Part shown: positions 4,773 to 8,334 of the stretch, one piece after another | Numbering within the stretch: the stretch's first letter is position 1 | How the letters are laid out: every line of letters starts with the position of its first letter | From: JBHENN01 sp046262015 | Lineage (GTDB): Bacteria > Actinomycetota > CADDZG01 > WHSQ01 | NCBI GenBank assembly: GCA_046262015.1 | Contig: JBHENN010000104.1 | Location: 1-8,334 of the forward strand | Direction: 5' to 3' | DNA: 8,334 bases | Notes under the pieces: model-generated | The model's input: only the letters and a program-made list of their open reading frames with translations | Databases searched by the model: none | Told to the model about the DNA's origin: nothing | Position numbers and translations under genes: made by a program

Positions 4773-6454
4773 GCCCCGATCCTACCGGGAAGGACCTTCA
4801 GGCCCACGACGCACAGGGCGAGCGCCGCGAGCGCGGCGAGAACCAGCGCAAGGAGGACGGACCCGCGGCCCCCGCGGCCGTCATCAGCGTCGGGGGGAAC
4901 CGCCCTCGTGGGCCCCCGGACGACGACCTCGACCGGGGCGCTGGCGCGGTCGAGCCCCCCCGTCGAGGCGTGGACCCGCACCTCGTAACGCCCCGGGCGC
5001 GCCGGTGCGGTCCATGGGACCACGCTCACCCCGGCGTGCTCGATCGCGGGGGGCCGACCCCGGCCGGCTCCGGAGGCCACGACCGTGGCCGGACGTGAGA
5101 GCGCGATCTTGAGCTGGCGGGTCGCTCCCGGATCCACCGACGCGGGCGCATCCACGATGCTGACCCGCAACGGGAGCCCGTAGCCCCGGGGCGGCTCGAC
5201 CTGCACCGCGCCGGGCCCCGCGTAGCGGAACGTCCACCGGCCCAGCGCGTGGCGCACAACCGTGGCCCCGCGTCCATCGACGATGCTGAACGAACCGGTC
5301 GCGGCGACCGTGCTCTGCGCCAGCGCGACGCCGACGTCGATGGGGCCCGGGTCGTGGAGGCGACCGACCTCCACGCCGGAGTAGTAGTGGGTGAGGATGT
5401 CGCGATAGGTCTCGCCTCGAGCGGCGAGCCCGTAGGCCCCCCACTGCGACATGCCCACGCCGTGCCCCCATCCTCGTCCCACGAACCGAACGATGCTCCC
5501 GCGGGTGCGCGCCCGGAGCCGGTTGGACGGGAAGGTCTCGGGCATGCGGCCGCTGGTGGTCAGCGCGGGAGCCGGGTAGTCGGACGGGAACAGCGCGGGG
5601 GCAAGGTCGCGCACAAGGTCGCGCAGCTCCTCGGCGGTCACGCGGAGCCGGCCGCGGGTGCCGCCCAGCGAGATGTCGGGATAGTGAGATCCGGCGCGCG
5701 ACGAGATGGACCTCACGTCCTGCAACCGCCCGGCGTTCCACCAACCGGCGTGCTCGACGATCGTCTGCAAGCGCCGCAACGGGAACGACACGGTCCATCG
5801 CCACAGGGGAGCGCTCCGTTCGGTCGGGCTGGGTACCCCTTGCAGGTACGGATAGTCGGTCTCGCCCGGGAATGCCTGCGGATTGTCGAGGGTGCGGCCC
5901 CCCGAGGTCGAGCTGTAGCGCGCGAGGATCGGCCGGTCGCGGTAGAGGAGCGTCTCCCCGGTGGTGTCGGCGACCGCGTCCGCCCAGCGGAACCCGCCCA
6001 ACGAGAACACGACGTCGGCCCCGGAGAACACCTGGCACTGATCGGACGCGCAGATGTCGAAGCCGTAAGCGGCGGCGACGCCGGCAGGCCCCTGCTCCAG
6101 GGTCCAGCGAGCGTAGGTGCGCGCCGCGACCGCTTGCGCCTTGAGCGCCTCCGCGGGCCAGCTCACCGGTACCTCGTTGAGCCCGAGGAGGTAGCGCTCG
6201 AGCGGAAGGCGGTCGACCACCGCGATCCCATCGGAGAAAGAGCCGAGTCGGATCGTGCCGAAGTAGCTGTGGAGGCCCTCGATCGCGATCGGTCTCCCAT
6301 CGGCAGGCACCAGCTTGACGGGGGTGGCAAGGGCGCCCATCCGAGCGGCGCGGGGCCGCTCCGCTACCGCGGGCGCACCGGGTAACGCGACGAGGATGCA
6401 GATCAGCACGGCCGCCGCGGGGACGGCGCCGGGGCGCTTCCGAGGACGGCGCAT
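4769..6454 (-). CDS. spoIID: SpoIID/LytB-domain protein, probable glycan-strand-cleaving cell-wall enzyme
   Basis: Encodes 561 residues from ATG 6454. Residues 1-31 form a signal peptide (basic MRRPRKRP, hydrophobic core, A-P-A-V-A before the likely cleavage site). The SpoIID domain spans about 60-365: L-P-L-E-R-Y-L-L-G-L-N-E (83-94, Glu94 aligning with the catalytic Glu), W-P-A-E-A-L-K-A-Q-A-V-A-A-R-T-Y-A, a Cys pair in I-C-A-S-D-Q-C (Cys135, Cys140; zinc-site-like), S-S-T-S-G-G (181-186), and G-R-G-W-G-H-G-V-G-M-S-Q-W-G-A (326-340). SpoIID proteins are lytic transglycosylases on glycan strands lacking stem peptides. After it come an Ig-like beta segment (about 435-513) and a C-terminal membrane helix (532-551), so the enzyme seems anchored outside the cell. 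ATG 6472 (adding MLEDGP) is possible but would put acids in the signal n-region. It starts 47 bases after murA. Confidence 0.9.
   Translation of the reverse strand: MRRPRKRPGAVPAAAVLICILVALPGAPAVAERPRAARMGALATPVKLVPADGRPIAIEGLHSYFGTIRLGSFSDGIAVVDRLPLERYLLGLNEVPVSWPAEALKAQAVAARTYARWTLEQGPAGVAAAYGFDICASDQCQVFSGADVVFSLGGFRWADAVADTTGETLLYRDRPILARYSSTSGGRTLDNPQAFPGETDYPYLQGVPSPTERSAPLWRWTVSFPLRRLQTIVEHAGWWNAGRLQDVRSISSRAGSHYPDISLGGTRGRLRVTAEELRDLVRDLAPALFPSDYPAPALTTSGRMPETFPSNRLRARTRGSIVRFVGRGWGHGVGMSQWGAYGLAARGETYRDILTHYYSGVEVGRLHDPGPIDVGVALAQSTVAATGSFSIVDGRGATVVRHALGRWTFRYAGPGAVQVEPPRGYGLPLRVSIVDAPASVDPGATRQLKIALSRPATVVASGAGRGRPPAIEHAGVSVVPWTAPARPGRYEVRVHASTGGLDRASAPVEVVVRGPTRAVPPDADDGRGGRGSVLLALVLAALAALALCVVGLKVLPGRIGA
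4779..4784 (-). promoter_or_regulatory. Internal leaderless -10 box of the NifU-like gene
   Basis: Inside the last codons of the SpoIID-like gene the minus strand reads TAGGAT (4784-4779), six bases (CGGGGC), then the GTG at 4772. This is the third case in the window of TANNNT spaced exactly six bases from a start codon. It would allow the Fe-S/mutase genes to be expressed independently of murA-spoIID. Confidence 0.45.
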
Positions 6455-6474
6455 CGGCCCATCTTCGAGCATGC

Positions 6475-6491
6475 GGCGCGCCCGGCGCGCC
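6475..6491. repeat. GC-rich hairpin between murA and spoIID
   Basis: GGCGCG (6475-6480) and CGCGCC (6486-6491) can form a 6-bp stem with a 5-base loop in the 47-base gap between the murA stop and the spoIID start. There is no T-run after it on the minus strand, so a strong terminator is unlikely; it could attenuate or stabilise the transcript, or be chance at this GC content. Confidence 0.3.
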
Positions 6492-6501
6492 GATCGGCGA
6501 G

Positions 6502-7755
6502 TCAGGCAGCGACGAGCCGGATGCCCGCGCCGAGACCGTTCATCTTGTCGACGAAGTCCTCGTACCCACGTTCGATATGACCCACGTCGTAGACGTCCGT
6601 GACCCCCTCGGCGCACAGACCCCCCAGGACGAGACCTGCGCCGGCGCGGATGTCGGGGGCCTTGACCGGAGCTCCCGAGAGCCGCTCGACCCCGCGGATC
6701 ACAGCGTGGTGCCCTTCGACCAGGATGTTGCTCCCCATGCGGTTGAGCTCGTCGACGAAGAGGAAACGCGCTTCGAAGACATTCTCGGTCAGGATCGAGG
6801 ACCCGCCCGCCTGTGCGAGGAGCACCATCATCATGGGCTGAAGGTCAGTGGGGAAGCCAGGATAGGGAAGCGTGACGAGGTCCAGCGCGCCGGGCCGGCG
6901 TGACATCGAGACCTCGACCTCCTCGTCTCCGACCCCGACCTCGGCGCCTGCGTCCTGCAGCTTCTGAAGCACGAGCTCGAGATGCGCCGGTACGATCCCG
7001 GCGATCGCTACCCGCCCACGCGTGGCTGCCGCCCCGATCGCGTAGGTGCCTGCTTCGATACGGTCGGGGAGGATCTCGTACGAGACGGGAACCAGCTCGT
7101 CGACACCTCGGATCGTGATCGACGGCGTCCCCGCACCGTCGATGATCGCGCCGCACGCGCTCAAGAACGACGCCAGGTCCTGGATCTCGGGTTCCCGCGC
7201 CGCGTTCTCGATCGTGGTCGTGCCCGTCGCCGTCACCGCGCTCATCAAGAGGTTCTCAGTCGCGCCTACGGACGGGAACTCGAGAAGGACCCGCGTCCCC
7301 CGGAATCGATCCACGACCCCCTCCACGAAGCCATGCTGGGAGGTGAGCTTCGCTCCCATCCTCTCGAGGCCGTCGAGATGCAGGTCTATGGGGCGCGAAC
7401 CGATGGCGTCGCCGCCGGGCAGCGCGACCCTGGCGCGCCCGAGCCGCGCCAACAACGGGCCGAGCACCTGAATGGAGGCGCGCATCTTCCTGACGAGCTC
7501 GTAGGGCGTCTCGTCCTGGAGATCCCCGGACGCGTCGATCGTGAGACCTCCCTCGTGCCGCTCGACACGGGCACCAAGATGACGCAGCACATCCGCCATG
7601 AGGGACACGTCCGTGATCCTCGGCACGCGCCCCAGCCGGACCTCGCCCGGGACCATCAGCGACGCGGCCATGATCTTGAGCGCGGAGTTCTTGGCGCCTG
7701 CTACCGCGACGCGTCCCTCCAACGACACAGGCCCGGAGATCGAGTAAGCCTTCAT
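6502..7755 (-). CDS. murA: UDP-N-acetylglucosamine 1-carboxyvinyltransferase (Asp-type, fosfomycin-insensitive form)
   Basis: Encodes 417 residues, the normal MurA length. It transfers enolpyruvate from PEP to UDP-GlcNAc, the first committed step of peptidoglycan synthesis, in the cytoplasm. Key residues: Lys22-Asn23 in G-A-K-N-S-A-L-K, K-M-R-A-S-I (90-95), the catalytic loop L-P-G-G-D-A-I-G-S-R-P (112-122), Asp304 in F-P-T-D-L-Q (the general base) and Arg396 in H-I-E-R-G-Y-E-D. Asp116 takes the place of the usual active-site Cys (Cys115 in E. coli), the residue fosfomycin alkylates; Asp there is known from mycobacteria and Chlamydia and gives intrinsic fosfomycin resistance. The ATG at 7755 gives the standard M-K-A-Y-S-I-S-G-P start. 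The murA-spoIID order matches Bacillus. Confidence 0.96.
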   Translation of the reverse strand: MKAYSISGPVSLEGRVAVAGAKNSALKIMAASLMVPGEVRLGRVPRITDVSLMADVLRHLGARVERHEGGLTIDASGDLQDETPYELVRKMRASIQVLGPLLARLGRARVALPGGDAIGSRPIDLHLDGLERMGAKLTSQHGFVEGVVDRFRGTRVLLEFPSVGATENLLMSAVTATGTTTIENAAREPEIQDLASFLSACGAIIDGAGTPSITIRGVDELVPVSYEILPDRIEAGTYAIGAAATRGRVAIAGIVPAHLELVLQKLQDAGAEVGVGDEEVEVSMSRRPGALDLVTLPYPGFPTDLQPMMMVLLAQAGGSSILTENVFEARFLFVDELNRMGSNILVEGHHAVIRGVERLSGAPVKAPDIRAGAGLVLGGLCAEGVTDVYDVGHIERGYEDFVDKMNGLGAGIRLVAA

Positions 7756-7779
7756 CCGGACCCCACCCTAGAGGTCCGG
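7756..7779 (-). promoter_or_regulatory. murA: murA promoter -10 inside a 7-bp inverted repeat
   Basis: The minus strand carries TAGGGT (7770-7765), nine bases before the murA ATG, so transcription would begin about three bases upstream of the start codon or use GGGTGGGG as a Shine-Dalgarno on a longer transcript. The box is enclosed by a perfect inverted repeat CCGGACC (7756-7762) / GGTCCGG (7773-7779) with a 10-base centre, which looks like an operator placed over the -10. No -35 consensus is visible at the expected distance. Confidence 0.45.
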
Positions 7780-7804
7780 CGCACCGCCCCGCGGCCCTGC
7801 ATCC

Positions 7805-7837
7805 CCGTCAGACGGCTGTCAGATGACTGTCAGACAG
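7805..7837. promoter_or_regulatory. Three Pho-box-like direct repeats, 11-bp period
   Basis: Three 7-base units begin at 7805 (CCGTCAG), 7816 (CTGTCAG) and 7827 (CTGTCAG), each separated by four bases. The E. coli Pho box is two CTGTCAT-type units with the same 4-base spacing, and Streptomyces PhoP boxes also repeat every 11 bases, so this resembles a binding site for a PhoB/PhoP-type response regulator. The array lies about 47-79 bases upstream of the predicted murA transcription start, a plausible activator position. The last unit also forms the palindrome CTGTCAGACAG (7827-7837). Confidence 0.5.
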
Positions 7838-7856
7838 GACGCGGACCAGAGCGTCC
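7837..7856 (-). terminator. Hairpin after the histone-like gene
   Basis: Nine bases after the TGA of the histone-like gene the minus strand can fold GGACGC (7856-7851) with GCGTCC (7842-7837) around an 8-base loop. No U-tract follows, so it fits the U-less hairpins common in GC-rich actinobacteria rather than a classical intrinsic terminator. Confidence 0.4.
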
Positions 7857-7865
7857 CCCCGCCGG

Positions 7866-8334
7866 TCAGCGAGTGCTCTTCCGGGACCCGCTGCTCTTCC
7901 GGCCCGTGTTCCGCGCGGTCGACTTGGCCGCCCCGGACGCACGGCCTGCGGTCTTGCGCGCGCCTCGGGCCGCGGTCTTGGCCCCGGACGCCGCTCCCCG
8001 GGTCGCCTTGCGAGCGGTGCTCTTGGTCCGCGATGTGGCCTTGCGAGCGGTGCTCTTGCGGGCTCCGGTCGTCTTCTTGCGCCCGGTGCTCTTCTTGCGG
8101 GCTCCGGTCGTCTTCTTGCGAGCGGTGCTCTTGCGGGCTCCGGTCGTCTTCTTGCGCCCGGTGCTCTTCTTGCGGGCTCCGGTGCTCTTCTTGCGCCCGG
8201 TGCTCTTGCGGGCTCCGGTGCTCTTCTTGCGCCCGGTGCTCTTCTTGCGCCCGGTGCTCTTGCGGGCTCCGGTCGTCTTCTTGCGCCCGGTGCTCTTGCG
8301 GGCTCCGGTCGTCTTCTTGCGCCCGGTGCTCTTG
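7866..8334 (-). CDS. Histone H1-like basic repeat protein, 5'-truncated
   Basis: An open frame enters from the right edge and stops at TGA 7866-7868, giving 155 visible C-terminal residues. Every residue but one Asn is Lys, Arg, Ser, Thr, Gly or Ala: no acidic, aromatic, aliphatic, Cys, Met or Pro residue. The upstream two thirds are near-perfect 6-7-residue units such as R-K-K-S-T-G, A-R-K-K-T-T-G and A-R-K-S-T-A; the last 60 or so residues are a degenerate form ending S-G-S-R-K-S-T-R. Such tails bind DNA by charge, as in eukaryotic H1, Hc1-like proteins, and the C-terminal extension of mycobacterial HU (HupB); a folded HU domain could lie beyond the window. Function as a nucleoid protein is inference. 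A murA promoter follows after a 110-base gap. Confidence 0.82.
   Translation of the reverse strand, partial: KSTGRKKTTGARKSTGRKKTTGARKSTGRKKSTGRKKSTGARKSTGRKKSTGARKKSTGRKKTTGARKSTARKKTTGARKKSTGRKKTTGARKSTARKATSRTKSTARKATRGAASGAKTAARGARKTAGRASGAAKSTARNTGRKSSGSRKSTR
8039..8334. repeat. Coding tandem repeat, 18/21-bp units in 36-bp higher-order repeats
   Basis: Units built from CTTCTTGCGCCCGGTGCT, CTTGCGGGCTCCGGTGCT and close variants repeat head to tail. At the right edge the composite period is 36 bases (copies starting at 8255 and 8291 are identical). Units differ by whole codons (one CTT more or fewer), so the frame is kept, which is typical of slippage-driven expansion and contraction in a coding repeat. 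The array continues past the window edge and its copy number may be collapsed or variable in an assembly. Confidence 0.85.

Noticed and set aside
4769..6616. SpoIID-like protein starting at 6616 (615 residues)
   Set aside because: This start lies inside murA in another frame and places an Arg-rich stretch before the signal peptide; ATG 6454 directly precedes a standard signal peptide.
8039..8334. CRISPR array
   Set aside because: Repeats are contiguous, in frame and codon-based, with no unique spacers; they encode the Lys/Arg-rich tail.

Overview
The window is very GC-rich bacterial chromosome, densely packed, with gene content that points to an actinobacterial-type (Actinomycetota or a related deep lineage) organism. 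Pointers are the ClpC-type N-domain sequence, an acyl-CoA mutase close to the Streptomyces isobutyryl-CoA mutase, a MurA with Asp in place of the usual active-site Cys (as in mycobacteria), and start codons placed exactly six bases after TANNNT -10 boxes (leaderless initiation). Species cannot be named from the sequence.

Layout. On the + strand at the left edge are the C-terminal tail of a NUDIX (CoA-pyrophosphatase-like) hydrolase (ends 136), a 56-residue single-pass membrane protein coupled to it (136-306), and a MOSC-domain protein (337-822). Everything from 864 to 8334 is on the minus strand. In transcription order: a 5'-truncated histone-H1-like Lys/Arg/Ser/Thr/Gly/Ala repeat protein (8334-7866); a 110-bp regulatory gap with a terminator-like hairpin, three Pho-box-like direct repeats and the murA promoter region; murA (7755-6502); a SpoIID/LytB-type protein (6454-4769); a NifU C-terminal-domain Fe-S protein (4772-4530, overlapping the previous stop as GTGA); the mutase chaperone GTPase MeaB (4528-3599, apparently starting at CTG); an acyl-CoA mutase large subunit (3567-1921); a DsrE-family protein (1892-1533); and a ClpC N-domain/zinc-ribbon protein (1508-864).

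The main discovery is that the DsrE gene is not the 78-codon ORF a standard gene caller reports. An in-frame TGA (1658-1656) lies in a redox-motif context (TGA-Lys-Gly-Cys), the reading frame continues through 40 further family-like codons to TAG at 1533, and a perfect 9-bp hairpin with a GUG loop starts 10 bases after the TGA. This is a textbook bacterial SECIS geometry, so the gene very probably encodes a selenoprotein with a U-x-x-C motif.

How the genes fit together: MurA makes the first committed peptidoglycan precursor and SpoIID-like proteins trim glycan strands, so murA-spoIID is a cell-wall pair (the same order is known in Bacillus). MeaB and the mutase are an enzyme-chaperone pair for B12-dependent carbon-skeleton rearrangement; residues at the substrate-specificity positions (Phe71, Gln189) point to isobutyryl-CoA/butyryl-CoA rather than methylmalonyl-CoA. 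The cobalamin-binding small subunit is not in the window. The DsrE selenoprotein and the Clp N-domain protein follow with strong Shine-Dalgarno sites and short gaps, as expected for later genes of an operon, whereas the MOSC, mutase and NifU-like genes look leaderless.
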